Below, piece after piece: positions 25,097 to 35,857 of a stretch of DNA of 64,000 bases. Source of the DNA: Actinophytocola gossypii (lineage in GTDB: Bacteria; Actinomycetota; Actinomycetes; Mycobacteriales; Pseudonocardiaceae). Below the pieces are notes generated by a model. That model was not told the origin of the DNA and made no database searches. It saw nothing but the letters and a program-made list of their open reading frames with translations. The DNA lies in contig NZ_JAFFZE010000010.1 in the NCBI RefSeq assembly GCF_025165815.1, positions 186,001 to 250,000 of the forward strand. The letters are read 5' to 3'. A program made the translations under genes and the position numbers. How positions within the stretch are numbered: the first letter of the stretch is position 1; the number at the start of each line of letters is the position of its first letter.

Positions 25097-25972
25097 TCAC
25101 CGGAGCGCTGCTCTGGCCTCGACCAGGGCCTCCGCCTGTCGCATCCAGTCCCTGCCGTCGAAGACGAGCCACACGGTGTCGACGCCGACCTCCGCGTAGG
25201 CGTGCAGGCGTTCCGCCGCCTCGGCCGGTCCACCGGTGACCGGGACGGCCGCCGCTTCCTCGGGCGACATGCCGTGCTCGGTCACGAGATCGCGGGTGAA
25301 GGACTCGACCGCACCCGGGTCGTCGACGAGGATCGCGTGGCCACCCACGTAGATCGACGGGACCGGCCGGTCCAGCTCGTCGGCGATCTCCCGCAGCCGC
25401 ACCACCTTCCCGGCCAGAGCCGTCGGGGTGATCAGGGAGGGCACCCAGCCGTCTCCGTAGCGGACGGCGCGGCGCATCGCCGCCTCGGAGTTCCCGCCGA
25501 CGAGGATCGGCGGGACCGGGGCGGCCGGGGCGAGGGTGACCTCCTCGCCGCCCAGGTCGGTCGGCTCGCCACGGACCAGGCCCGGCAACGCGCGCAGTGC
25601 CTCGTCGGTCCGGCGCCCTCGTTCCCGCGGCGGGCCGCCGACCGCGCGCCAGAACGGCGTGCCGGGGAATCCGCCGACCCCGACGCCGAGGACGACGCGG
25701 TCACCGGACATGTGCTGGAGTGTCTGCAGTTGCGTGGCGACCCACGCGGTGGGACGCGACGGAAGACTGAGCACGCCGAACTCGAGGCTGATCCGCGAGG
25801 TCACGGTCGCTGCCCCGGCGAGCACGAGCATCGCGTCGAAACCGGGCGACCCGTCCCCGACCACGAGATCGGCCACGCCGAGCGCGTCGTACCCGAGATC
25901 CTCGAGACGTGGCGCCATCGCGATGTCGGGCACGCCGGACCGTGCGGTGGGCAGGTTCGTGCTGATTCGCAT
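25097..25972 (-). CDS. LLM-class (luciferase-like, probably F420-dependent) oxidoreductase
   Basis: A 291-residue TIM-barrel flavin/F420 oxidoreductase of the luciferase-like monooxygenase family. Family features include 'RLEDLGYDALGVADLVVG', 'LEFGVLSLPSRPTAWVATQLQTL', 'RVVLGVGVGGFPGTPF' and 'PPILVGGNSEAAMRRAVRYGDGW', the usual phosphate/cofactor-binding order. The ATG at 25972 is chosen for the GAAGGG box 7 bases upstream; an in-frame GTG at 25987 is the alternative. It converges on the P450 gene with a 9-base gap. Substrate unknown. Confidence 0.88.
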   Translation of the reverse strand: MRISTNLPTARSGVPDIAMAPRLEDLGYDALGVADLVVGDGSPGFDAMLVLAGAATVTSRISLEFGVLSLPSRPTAWVATQLQTLQHMSGDRVVLGVGVGGFPGTPFWRAVGGPPRERGRRTDEALRALPGLVRGEPTDLGGEEVTLAPAAPVPPILVGGNSEAAMRRAVRYGDGWVPSLITPTALAGKVVRLREIADELDRPVPSIYVGGHAILVDDPGAVESFTRDLVTEHGMSPEEAAAVPVTGGPAEAAERLHAYAEVGVDTVWLVFDGRDWMRQAEALVEARAALR

Positions 25973-26011
25973 CCAGATCCCTTCCACGGTTCGAACGGGA
26001 CCTGAACCAGA

Positions 26012-26878
26012 CTAGAACCTCGCGCCGGGCAGCGGGTCGTCGAAGAACGGGTCGGGGCCGGTCGGCTGGTTCGCGTTCGCGTGCGCCAGCCGGCCCGGCC
26101 AGGTCGCGACGCTGAGCGCGATCGCGGTCACCGCGAACGCCCAGAACCCGCTCACGCTCAACGTCACGTCGAGCAGGGTGCTGAGCGAGGTCAGCAGCCA
26201 CAGCAGCAGCCAGACGGCACCGACCAGCACGATCGACATGCCGGGACCGCGCACGTCGACCGCCGACGCCATCACCGCCATCACCGCGGCCAGCACCACG
26301 AGGGTCAGCCACCGCTGCCACTCCGGTCCGGAACCGAGGCGGACGCCGTCGAACACGACATCGGCCAGCCACAGCACGCCGACGCAGAGGACCACCGGCA
26401 GGCCGGTGATCACCAGCACGCCCGGGCGGCGGTGGCGCAGCACGACGCGCACCAGCTCGGCGACGGCACGTCGCACGACCAGGATCACCAGGCCGGTCAG
26501 CACCGTCGGCCAGAAACCCGTCAGCGACACGGGAAGGCCGAGCGCGGCCGAGATCCGCACGGACAACCACAGCAGCAGCGGCGCGGCGAGCCACGCCAGC
26601 ACCACCAGCACCCACCCGGCGGTGGGCAGCCGCCCCGCGTGTCCCTCGCCGCGGTCCGTCCCGTCCGCGCGTCGGGCCGCTCGCACCACCGCCGACACGC
26701 CAGCGGTGACCAGCCCCACCATCGCGGTGAGCACCACGGCGGTCACGAGCAGGGAGGGCAACCACCGGCCGGCCACGACGAAGTCGGTGACCACCAACGC
26801 CGCCACCCACAGGCCAAGCGCGATCAGTGCGAACGTACCCACCAGCTGAACGGCAACCCGTCGCGTCACGATCACCAC
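26012..26878 (-). CDS. Hypothetical polytopic membrane protein
   Basis: A 288-residue protein with about seven to eight strongly hydrophobic segments (for example 'LVGTFALIALGLWVAALVV', 'VLVVLAWLAAPLLLWLSV', 'IVLVGAVWLLLWLLTSL') separated by short Arg-rich loops, and a soluble C-terminal tail ending 'DPFFDDPLPGARF'. No catalytic or transporter signature was recognised. The tandem GTG at the start (26878 or 26875) makes the exact N-terminus uncertain. It is a stand-alone leftward gene between HelD and the luciferase-like gene. Confidence 0.75.
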   Translation of the reverse strand: MVIVTRRVAVQLVGTFALIALGLWVAALVVTDFVVAGRWLPSLLVTAVVLTAMVGLVTAGVSAVVRAARRADGTDRGEGHAGRLPTAGWVLVVLAWLAAPLLLWLSVRISAALGLPVSLTGFWPTVLTGLVILVVRRAVAELVRVVLRHRRPGVLVITGLPVVLCVGVLWLADVVFDGVRLGSGPEWQRWLTLVVLAAVMAVMASAVDVRGPGMSIVLVGAVWLLLWLLTSLSTLLDVTLSVSGFWAFAVTAIALSVATWPGRLAHANANQPTGPDPFFDDPLPGARF

Positions 26879-26917
26879 TGTAATGACGCGAAACCCCTCG
26901 GGTCACCGGAAAGTTCC

Positions 26918-26936
26918 GCTCCGCCGGGGGCGGAGC
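26918..26936. terminator. Short GC hairpin between helD and the membrane-protein gene
   Basis: A perfect 8-base stem GCTCCGCC/GGCGGAGC with a 3-base loop lies about 70 bases beyond the helD stop (27008) and 40 bases before the next gene. There is no U-tract. A terminator role is likely but not certain. Confidence 0.5.
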
Positions 26937-27007
26937 AACCTCCGGATGCGCTGCCGCGTCAGGGAAGCACCGGTTGGCGGAACCGCGAGCGTGACCCCTG
27001 ACCGGCC

Positions 27008-29239
27008 CTACGTCGTCGGGACGTCCGGTCGGCGCAGGCCGCTCAGCTCGGTCGGCAGCGGCTCGGTGTGCACGACGCCGAGCCGCTGGGTCGCGCGGGT
27101 GAGCGCGACGTACAGGTCCGCCGGGCCGGACGGCTCCGCCGCCAGGATGCGCTGGGGTTCGACGATGATCACCACGTCGTACTCCAGGCCCTTGGCCTCC
27201 CGAGGAGTCACCACCGGGTGGCCGACGTCCAGCGGCAGGCCCTCCGGGGCGATGACCGCGAGGGTGCCCTCGTCGAGGGCCTCGGCGGTGGCCAGCTCGG
27301 CGACCGTGGCGGCCAGCGCGGCCGGGTCGCAGTGGTGGGCCCACGGCTGGACCCCACTGCTGCGCACGGACTTCGGGGCCTGCAGCGACGGATCCATCGT
27401 GGACAGCACCTGCCCGGCGACGTCCATGATCTCCGACGGCATGCGGTAGTTGATGGTCAGCTGCCGATAGGTCCAGCGGCCGGGCACGTAGGACTCCAGC
27501 ATCCGCGCCCAGGTGCGCGCGCCGGCCGGCGACTCCCGCTGGGCGAGGTCGCCGACGATCGTCATCGAGCGGCTGGGGCAGCGGCGCATCACCACCCGCC
27601 AGTCCATCTCGGACAGTTCCTGTGCCTCGTCGACCACGACGTGGCCGTAGGTCCATTCGCGGTCGGCGGCGGCGCGCTCGGCGAGCGTGCGGTGGTCGCG
27701 CTCCTCCTGCCGCTCGGCCAGCCGCTCCACGTCGATCAGGTCGACCGCGCGCAGTGTCTCCTCGTCCGGGTCCTCCTCGGTGTCGAGGATCTCCAGCACA
27801 CCGCGGGCGTACCGGCGCTCGGCCCGCCGCTGGCGCTCGGCGACGGTGTCCTCCCTGGTCAGCGGGCCGATCAGCTCGAGGGACTCGTCGAGCAGCGGCA
27901 CGTCGGACACCGTCCAGTCCGAGCCGGCCTCCCGGTGCAGGGCGTCGCGGTCCTCGGGCGGGAGGATGCCGTCGCAGGCCGCGGCCAGGCGCTCGGGCGA
28001 GCCGTACAGCTCGACCAGCAGGCCGTAGGGGGTCAGCCGCGGCCAGAGCCGGTTCACCGCGACCGACAGGGCGCGGCTGCGGGCCAGCTCCGACCGCACG
28101 TCGGCGCGCAGGTCGCCGGCCAGCTCGGGTACCTCGCGGGCGTCCAGCCAGTCGCCGCCGATGCGGTCGATCGCCTGCTCGGCCAGGTCGAGGATGAGCG
28201 CGTCGCGGAAGGTCGGGCGGGCCTGGTTGTGCCGCACGCCGCTCGCGCGGGCCCTGGCGCGGGCCCTGGCGGCGACCTCGGCGTCGATCTCGACCGTCAC
28301 GTCGTCCAGTTCGATCTCGATCGGGGTCTCCGGCAGCTCCTGGCGGTCGGCCACCGCGGCCTTGAGCACGTCGACCATCGCCAGGCCGCCCTTGACCCGG
28401 CGGGCGGCCGAGCCGTCGGCGACCGAGGTCTCCAGGCCGACGTGCAGTTCGCCGGGCGTGGCGAACACGGCGTCGGTCTCGCCGAGGGAGGGCAGCACGT
28501 CGCCGATGTAGCGCAGGAAGCCGGTGTTCGGGCCGATGATCAGCACGCCGCGCCGGGACATCCGCTCGCGGTGCGCGTAGAGCAGGTACGCCACCCGGTG
28601 CAGCGCGACGACGGTCTTGCCGGTGCCGGGGCCGCCGTCGATGACCACGACGCCGGTCTGCCCGAGCCGGATGATCTCGTCCTGCTCGGCCTGGATGGTG
28701 GCCACGATGTCGCCCATGGTGTCCGCGCGGGGGGCGTTCAGCGCGGCCAGGAGCACCTCGTCGCCGTCCGCGACGCCGTGGTCGAGGACGTCGTCGTGGA
28801 AATCGAGGACCCGGCGTTCCCGGGTGCGGAAATGACGCCTTCGAGTGACCCCTTCCGGATTCGCCGCGGTCGCGGTGTAAAATGGGCGAGCCACCGGCGC
28901 CCGCCAATCCGTGAGCAGCGGCCGGTAATCGTCCTCCTCGTCGAACAGCCCGATTCGACCGACGTAGAGCGGACCCTCGTCACCGCCGTCCAGCCGGCCG
29001 AAGCACAGGCCGCTGTCGGCCACCTTCAGCCGGCTGATCCGCCCGGACGCCGCGTTGGCCGCGACCTCGCGCTGCCACAGGTCCTCGGTGGTCTCGGTGG
29101 AACCGTGAGCCAGGACACCCGACAACTCCCCAGCGGCCGCGGCCCGCTCGGCATCCAGCCGACCGTACAGAAAGGCGATGTGCTCTCGTTCAGCCGCCAG
29201 TTCCGTCTCGTGCCGTGCCTTGTCCAGTGCTTTTGACAA
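27008..29239 (-). CDS. helD: HelD/HelR-type RNA polymerase recycling helicase-like ATPase
   Basis: A 743-residue UvrD-like superfamily-1 protein of the HelD family. It has a long charged N-terminal coiled-coil (about 1-60) that in HelD reaches into RNA polymerase, Walker A 'GPGTGKT' at residues 203-209, Walker B 'VVVDEAQELSEMDW' and a C-terminal motif 'DLYVALTRATQRLGVV'. In actinobacteria HelD proteins displace stalled RNA polymerase from DNA, and some (HelR) give rifamycin tolerance. The start is a TTG at 29237-29239 with GAGGGG 7 bases upstream. The large AT-rich inverted repeat upstream (29272-29303) could control it. No partner genes are attached. Confidence 0.92.
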   Translation of the reverse strand: MSKALDKARHETELAAEREHIAFLYGRLDAERAAAAGELSGVLAHGSTETTEDLWQREVAANAASGRISRLKVADSGLCFGRLDGGDEGPLYVGRIGLFDEEDDYRPLLTDWRAPVARPFYTATAANPEGVTRRRHFRTRERRVLDFHDDVLDHGVADGDEVLLAALNAPRADTMGDIVATIQAEQDEIIRLGQTGVVVIDGGPGTGKTVVALHRVAYLLYAHRERMSRRGVLIIGPNTGFLRYIGDVLPSLGETDAVFATPGELHVGLETSVADGSAARRVKGGLAMVDVLKAAVADRQELPETPIEIELDDVTVEIDAEVAARARARARASGVRHNQARPTFRDALILDLAEQAIDRIGGDWLDAREVPELAGDLRADVRSELARSRALSVAVNRLWPRLTPYGLLVELYGSPERLAAACDGILPPEDRDALHREAGSDWTVSDVPLLDESLELIGPLTREDTVAERQRRAERRYARGVLEILDTEEDPDEETLRAVDLIDVERLAERQEERDHRTLAERAAADREWTYGHVVVDEAQELSEMDWRVVMRRCPSRSMTIVGDLAQRESPAGARTWARMLESYVPGRWTYRQLTINYRMPSEIMDVAGQVLSTMDPSLQAPKSVRSSGVQPWAHHCDPAALAATVAELATAEALDEGTLAVIAPEGLPLDVGHPVVTPREAKGLEYDVVIIVEPQRILAAEPSGPADLYVALTRATQRLGVVHTEPLPTELSGLRRPDVPTT

Positions 29240-29271
29240 AAGAGCCCCTCATCCGGTATCATCACGTCAGC

Positions 29272-29303
29272 GCGACAATTCAGAGTATTTCTGAAATTGT
29301 CGC
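29272..29303. repeat. AT-rich inverted repeat between helD and the TetR gene
   Basis: The 13-base arm at 29272-29284 (GCGACAATTCAGA) pairs with 29289-29303 with a single bulged T and a 4-base loop. It begins 8 bases after the stop of the leftward TetR gene and 33 bases upstream of the helD start. It may end the long operon, act as an operator for helD, or both. It does not match the GC-rich rifamycin-associated element known from other HelD genes. Confidence 0.7.
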
Positions 29304-29311
29304 ATCGTCGA

Positions 29312-29917
29312 TTATGACCCGGATGTCAAGCTCGCGTCGAGCATTCGCGCCCACTGTCGCAGCACCTTCGCGCGCCGCCGGCTGTCGTCGCTGAGCAGGT
29401 TCGCCAGCCCCAGCCCGCGCGCCAGGTCCAGGGTCGCCTGCACGGTCTCCCGCACCCCCGGCACCGACTCGTCGACCCCGAGCAGCTCCAGCGCCACCCG
29501 GTGGGTCTCCCGGCCGGCCCGCGCCTCCAGCACCAGCACCCGCTCACGCAGCCGCTCGTCGGCGGAGGCGGCCACCCACAGGTGGATGGCCGCGCCGAAC
29601 ACCGGCCCGGTGTACATGTGCTCGACCAGCTCGATCACGGCCTGGGTGCGCCCCGGCCCGCTCGGCAGGTCGACCGCGAGCTCCCGCAGCCGCGCCAGCC
29701 GCTCCTGGGACACGTACTCGACCGCCGAGGTCACCAGGTCCTCGCGGGTCGGGAAGTGGTGCTGCGCGGCGCCGCGCGACACCCCGGCGCGCTCGGCCAC
29801 CACCGCGACCGTGCTGCCCGACCAGCCGACCTCGGCCAGGCACTCGATCGCGGCCTCCAACAGCCGTTGGCGGGTGGCGCGGCTGCGGTCCTGCCGGGGC
29901 TCGCGGACGACGTCCAT
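29312..29917 (-). CDS. TetR family regulator, last gene of the acyl-CoA operon
   Basis: A 201-residue repressor with a standard N-terminal HTH ('LLEAAIECLAEVGWSGSTVAVVAERAGVSRGAAQHHFPTR', about 17-57) and a helical C-terminal ligand domain. The ATG overlaps the stop of the preceding acyl-CoA dehydrogenase by one base (TGATG), so it is translated from the operon mRNA. It is probably the local repressor acting on the palindrome at 38336-38353 in front of the first gene, closing a feedback loop; the ligand is probably one of the pathway acyl-CoAs. Family certain, target inferred. Confidence 0.9.
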   Translation of the reverse strand: MDVVREPRQDRSRATRQRLLEAAIECLAEVGWSGSTVAVVAERAGVSRGAAQHHFPTREDLVTSAVEYVSQERLARLRELAVDLPSGPGRTQAVIELVEHMYTGPVFGAAIHLWVAASADERLRERVLVLEARAGRETHRVALELLGVDESVPGVRETVQATLDLARGLGLANLLSDDSRRRAKVLRQWARMLDASLTSGS

Positions 29918-31077
29918 CAGTACGACTTGGGCAGGCCCAGGGTGTTCTGGGCGACGAAGTTGAGGATCATCTCCCGGCTCACCGGCGCGATCCGGTTCAC
30001 CCGCGACGCCGCGACCAGCGCGCCCATGCCGTACTCGGCGGTCAGCCCGTTGCCACCGTGTGCCTGCACGGCGGCGTCCACCGCCTTGATCGACGCCTCG
30101 GCGGCGGCGTACTTCGCCATGTTCGCCGACTCCCCCGCGCCGGCGTCGTCGCCGGAGTCGTAGAGCGCGGCGGCCTTCTGCGTCATCAGCTTCGCCAGCT
30201 CCAGCTCGATCTTCGCCACCGCGAGCGGGTGCGCGATGCCCTGGTGCGCGCCGATGGGGGTGCTCCACACCGACCGGTCCCCCGCGTAGGCGACCGCGCG
30301 GTCCAGCGCGTACCGGCCCATCCCGACGGCGAACGAGGCGGCCATGATCCGCTCCGGGTTGAGCCCGGCGAACAGCTGCATCAGCGCGGCGTCCTGGGAG
30401 CCGACGAGCGCGTCGGCGGGCAGCCGCACGTCGTCGAGGAACAGCATGAACTGCTTGTCCGGCGACACGATGTCCATCTCGATCGGCTGGTACTCGAAGC
30501 CGGGGGCGTCGGTGGGCACGATGAACAGCGCGGGCTTGAGCCGCCCGGTCCTCGCGTCCTCGGTGCGCCCGACGACCAGCACCGCGGCGGCCTCGTCGAC
30601 CCCGGAGATGAACACCTTCCGGCCGTTGAGCACCCAGTCGTCCCCGTCGCGGCGGGCGGTGGTGGTGAGCTTGTGCGCGTTGGAGCCGGCGTCCGGCTCG
30701 GTGATCGCGAACGCCATCCGCAGCGACCCGTCGGCGAACCGCGGCAGCCACGCCTGCTTCTGCTCGTCGGTGCCGAACCGGGTGATGATCGTGGCGCAGA
30801 TCGCCGGGGAGACGACCATCAGCAGCAGGCCGCAGCCGGCGGCGGACAGCTCCTCGCACACCGCGGCCAGGTCGCCGATCGTGCCGCCCCCGCCGCCGTA
30901 CTCCTCCGGCACGTTCACCCCGAGGTAGCCGAGTTTGCCGGCCTCGGTCCACAGCTCCGTGGTCTTCTCGCCGCCGCGGGCCTTGCGCTGGAACCACTCG
31001 CCGCCGTAGCGCCGGCCAAGGTCGGCGACCGCCGCCCGCAGCGCCTGCCGCTCCTCGGACTCGGTGAAGGTGTTCAC
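29917..31077 (-). CDS. Acyl-CoA dehydrogenase (second in operon)
   Basis: A 386-residue FAD-dependent acyl-CoA dehydrogenase introducing an alpha-beta double bond. Family features are 'MAFAITEPDAGSNAHKLTTTA' (FAD/substrate loop), 'WVLNGRKVFISGVDEA', and the C-terminal 'VQAHGGNGLTAEYGMG' near the active site. A GTG start overlaps the biotin-carboxylase stop (GTGA at 31074-31077). A glycine-rich 'PEEYGGGGGTIGD' loop replaces the more usual shorter loop. In this operon it likely handles a branched or terpenoid acyl-CoA ahead of, or after, carboxylation. Confidence 0.92.
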   Translation of the reverse strand: MNTFTESEERQALRAAVADLGRRYGGEWFQRKARGGEKTTELWTEAGKLGYLGVNVPEEYGGGGGTIGDLAAVCEELSAAGCGLLLMVVSPAICATIITRFGTDEQKQAWLPRFADGSLRMAFAITEPDAGSNAHKLTTTARRDGDDWVLNGRKVFISGVDEAAAVLVVGRTEDARTGRLKPALFIVPTDAPGFEYQPIEMDIVSPDKQFMLFLDDVRLPADALVGSQDAALMQLFAGLNPERIMAASFAVGMGRYALDRAVAYAGDRSVWSTPIGAHQGIAHPLAVAKIELELAKLMTQKAAALYDSGDDAGAGESANMAKYAAAEASIKAVDAAVQAHGGNGLTAEYGMGALVAASRVNRIAPVSREMILNFVAQNTLGLPKSY

Positions 31078-33035
31078 GGGACCTCCTTGCTCACCACGGC
31101 CAGTACGCGACCGACCTCGACCTGGTCCCCCGCCGCCACGCCCAGCTCGGTGAGCACGCCGTCGGCGGGGGCGTTGACCTGGTGCTGCATCTTCATGGCC
31201 TCCAGCCACAGCAGCGGCTGCCCGGTCCGGACCTCGTCGCCGACGGCGGCGGCGACCCGGACGACGGTGCCGGGCATCGGCGCGAGCAGCGACCCGGCGG
31301 CGACCTGGGCGGCCGGGTCGGTGAACCGGCCGACCGGGACCAGCGCCACCGACCCCAGCGGGGAGTCCACACAGGACAGGCCGGGGTAGGCGGCGACGTC
31401 GAACCGGCGGCGCAGCCCGGCGACGTCGAGGACCACGGTGTCCGGGGTCGCGGTCACCAGGTCCACGCCGTCCTGGCCGGTCAGGCCGTCGCGGGTGAGG
31501 CGGTAGGTCACCTCGTGCTCGGCGGTGCCGTGGGTGAAGCGTTTGCGCTGCGGCGCGGCGACGACGTTGCGCCACCCGCTGGGGAGCCGGCCCTGGACGC
31601 GGGCGGCGGCCCGGTTGGCGGCGGCGTCGGCCAGCGCGGCCGCGAGCGCGGAGAGCCGCACGGCGTCGTCGTCGGCCAGCGGGGTGGCGAGCGTGCCGAG
31701 GTCGTGGGTGTCGAAGAACGCGGTGTCGGTGTCGCCGGCCAGGAACGCGGGGTGGGTGAGGATCCGCACGAGCAGGTCCCGGTTGGTGGTGACGCCGTGG
31801 ATCCGGGCCCGGGTGAGCGCGGACGCGAGCGCGCGGGCGGCGACGTCGCGGGTCGGCGCCACGGAGATGACCTTGGCGAGCATGGGGTCGTAGTGCGGGC
31901 TGACCACGTCGCCGGACTCCACACCGGAGTCGAGGCGGATGCCGGTGCCGAGCGGGATCGTGAACTCCGCGCCGACGCCGGGGACCTCGAAGCGGTGCAG
32001 GGTGCCGCTGTGCGGGCGCCAGTCCTGCGCCGGGTTCTCGGCGTAGAGCCGCACCTCGATGGCGTGGCCGAGCGAGGGCGGCGGCCCGGCGGGCAGCGGG
32101 CGGCCCTCGGCGATGCCGAGTTGCAGGCCGACGAGGTCCAGGCCGGTGACGCACTCGGTGACCGGGTGCTCGACCTGCAGGCGGGTGTTCATCTCCAGGA
32201 AGTAGAACCGGCCGGAGTCGTCGGCGAGGAACTCGACGGTGCCGGCGCCGACGTAGCCGATGGCCTTGGCGGCGTCCCGGGCGGCGTCGAACAGCTCCTC
32301 GCGCATCTCCGGGCGCCGCTCGACCAGTGGCGACGGCGACTCCTCGACGATCTTCTGGTGCCGGCGCTGGATCGAGCACTCCCGCTCGCCGACCGCCCAC
32401 ACCGCGCCGTGCGCGTCGCACATGACCTGCACCTCGATGTGCCGGCCGGTCGCCAGGTACGGCTCGACGAACACGGTGCCGTCACCGAACGCCGACTCGG
32501 CCTCAGCCCGCGCGCCGTCCACCTGTTCGGCCAGCTCGTCGAGGGAACGCACGACCCGCATGCCGCGTCCGCCGCCGCCAGCGGAGGCCTTGACCAGCAC
32601 CGGCAGGTCGGCCTCGGTGACCGCGTCCGAGTCCAGCTCGGACAGCACCGGCACGCCGGCCTCGGCCATGATCCGCTTGGCCTCGACCTTCGAGCCCATC
32701 CGCTCGATCGCGGCGGCCGGCGGGCCGACCCAGGTGAGCCCGGCGTCGGTGACCGCCCGGGCGAAACCGGCGTTCTCGGACAGGAACCCGTATCCGGGGT
32801 GCACGGCGTCGGCACCGGCCGTCCTGGCGGCGGCGACGAGCAGGTCGGCACGCAGGTAGGTGTCGGCCGGCGCGGTGCCCGGCAGGCGCACGGCGGCGTC
32901 GGCCTCACGCACGTGCGGGGCGTCGGCGTCCGCGTCGGAGTACACGGCGACGGTGGCGATGCCCAGCGTGCGGCAGGTGCGGAACACCCGGCGGGCGATC
33001 TCACCCCGGTTGGCGACCAGGAGGCGCGTGATCAT
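31074..33035 (-). CDS. Acyl-CoA carboxylase alpha subunit (biotin carboxylase + biotin carrier)
   Basis: A 653-residue biotin-dependent carboxylase subunit. The ATP-grasp biotin carboxylase domain covers about 1-450 ('LLVANRGEIARRVFRTCR', ATP loop 'KASAGGGGRGMRVV', 'EMNTRLQVEHPVTE'). A less conserved BT-like region links to the C-terminal biotinyl domain with the biotin site 'LEAMKMQHQV'. It carboxylates biotin for the beta subunit encoded immediately upstream. The ATG at 33035 gives the canonical N-terminus; a GTG three codons earlier overlaps the beta-subunit stop and is an alternative. Substrate may be a methylcrotonyl-, geranyl- or similar enoyl-CoA, judged by the AtuA-like neighbour. Confidence 0.93.
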   Translation of the reverse strand: MITRLLVANRGEIARRVFRTCRTLGIATVAVYSDADADAPHVREADAAVRLPGTAPADTYLRADLLVAAARTAGADAVHPGYGFLSENAGFARAVTDAGLTWVGPPAAAIERMGSKVEAKRIMAEAGVPVLSELDSDAVTEADLPVLVKASAGGGGRGMRVVRSLDELAEQVDGARAEAESAFGDGTVFVEPYLATGRHIEVQVMCDAHGAVWAVGERECSIQRRHQKIVEESPSPLVERRPEMREELFDAARDAAKAIGYVGAGTVEFLADDSGRFYFLEMNTRLQVEHPVTECVTGLDLVGLQLGIAEGRPLPAGPPPSLGHAIEVRLYAENPAQDWRPHSGTLHRFEVPGVGAEFTIPLGTGIRLDSGVESGDVVSPHYDPMLAKVISVAPTRDVAARALASALTRARIHGVTTNRDLLVRILTHPAFLAGDTDTAFFDTHDLGTLATPLADDDAVRLSALAAALADAAANRAAARVQGRLPSGWRNVVAAPQRKRFTHGTAEHEVTYRLTRDGLTGQDGVDLVTATPDTVVLDVAGLRRRFDVAAYPGLSCVDSPLGSVALVPVGRFTDPAAQVAAGSLLAPMPGTVVRVAAAVGDEVRTGQPLLWLEAMKMQHQVNAPADGVLTELGVAAGDQVEVGRVLAVVSKEVP

Positions 33036-33040
33036 GGCGG

Positions 33041-34639
<1,599 letters not shown>

Positions 34640-34720
34640 GCTGTGCCCATTGGTTCGCTTCGCTCCTCCGCTACTCGCCGTCTTCCCTCGTCCAGACGGC
34701 GAACGCTGCGTCACTCTCGC

Positions 34721-35857
34721 TCACGTATACCCCAACACTTTCGCGGCCAGGCCGGTGAGGATCTCGGTGGTGCCGCCACCGATGCCGAGGATCCGGACGT
34801 CCCGGTAGTGCCGCTCCACCTCAGACTCGCTCAGGTAGCCGAGCCCGCCGTGCAGCTGGACGGCCTCGTTGACCACCCACTCGCCGGTCTCGACCGCGGT
34901 GTTCTTCGCGAAGCACGCCTCAGCGACCACCGGCTCGCCCGCGGCGTGCCGGGCGGCGACGTCCCAGGTGTAGGTGCGGGCGACGTCGACGCGGCGGGCC
35001 ATCTCGGTGAGCGTGTGCCGGACGAGCTGCCGGGAGATCAGCGGCCGGCCGAACGTCTCCCGCAGCCGGCACCACTCGACGGTGAGGTCGAGCGCGCGCC
35101 GCGCGGTGGCGTGCGCCTGGGTGGCCAGCGCGAGCCGTTCGGTCACGAAGTGGGTGGCGAGCTGGGCGAACCCGGCGCCCTCGGCGCCGACGAGGTTGGC
35201 CACCGGCACCCGAGCGTCCACGTAGGACAGTTCGGCGGTGTCGGAGCAGTGCCAGCCCATCTTGCGCAGACCACGGCTGACGGTGAACCCGGGCGTGTCC
35301 CGCTCGACGACCAGCAGCGACAGGCCGCCGGCGCCGGGCTCGCCGGTGCGGACGACGGTGGTGACGAAGTCGGCGCGGCAGCCGGAGGTGATGAACGTCT
35401 TGGCGCCGTTGACGACGTAGTGGTCCTTGTCACGGCGCGCGGTGGTGCGGATGTTGGCGACGTCGGAGCCGCCGTCCGGTTCGGTCACGGCGAGCGAGCC
35501 GATCGTGCTGCCGGCGAGTGTCGGCCGGACCCAGCGGTCGATCTGCGCTGGATCGGCGGCTTCGACGATGTGCGGGAGCGCGATGCCGGAGGTGAACAGG
35601 CCGGCGACCAGCCCGCCGGACCCGCCGGCGTGGTGGATCTCCTCGGTGACGGTGAGCGCGTCGAGCAGGTCACCGCCCCCGCCACCCGCGCTCTCCGGGA
35701 AGGCGACGCCGAGCAGGCCGAGGTCACCTGCCGTGCGGTGCAGCTCACGCGGTAGTTCGCCGGCCAGCTCCCAGTCGTCGAGGTGCGGAAGGACCTCCTT
35801 CTCGACGAACCGGCGGGTGGTCTCCCGCAAGGTCCGGCGCTCCGGTGTCTCGTTCAC
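34721..35857 (-). CDS. Acyl-CoA dehydrogenase (first in operon)
   Basis: A 378-residue flavoprotein dehydrogenase. 'GSLAVTEPDGGSDVANIRTTA' and 'YVVNGAKTFITSGCRADFVTTVVRT' mark the FAD-binding middle domain, and 'LHGGLGYLSESEVERHYRDVRILGIGGGTTEI' the C-terminal helical domain typical of citronellyl/isovaleryl-type enzymes. The GTG start overlaps the DUF1446 gene stop (GTGA at 35854-35857). Together with the AtuA-like protein and the carboxylase this resembles the acyclic-terpene or leucine-type pathway, where a dehydrogenase prepares an enoyl-CoA for gamma-carboxylation. Confidence 0.93.
   Translation of the reverse strand: MNETPERRTLRETTRRFVEKEVLPHLDDWELAGELPRELHRTAGDLGLLGVAFPESAGGGGGDLLDALTVTEEIHHAGGSGGLVAGLFTSGIALPHIVEAADPAQIDRWVRPTLAGSTIGSLAVTEPDGGSDVANIRTTARRDKDHYVVNGAKTFITSGCRADFVTTVVRTGEPGAGGLSLLVVERDTPGFTVSRGLRKMGWHCSDTAELSYVDARVPVANLVGAEGAGFAQLATHFVTERLALATQAHATARRALDLTVEWCRLRETFGRPLISRQLVRHTLTEMARRVDVARTYTWDVAARHAAGEPVVAEACFAKNTAVETGEWVVNEAVQLHGGLGYLSESEVERHYRDVRILGIGGGTTEILTGLAAKVLGYT

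Noticed and set aside
34640-34714. 25-residue N-terminal extension of the carboxylase beta subunit from GTG 34714
   Set aside because: The extra residues are Ser/Gly/Lys-rich and unlike any carboxyltransferase N-terminus; ATG 34639 gives the usual start.
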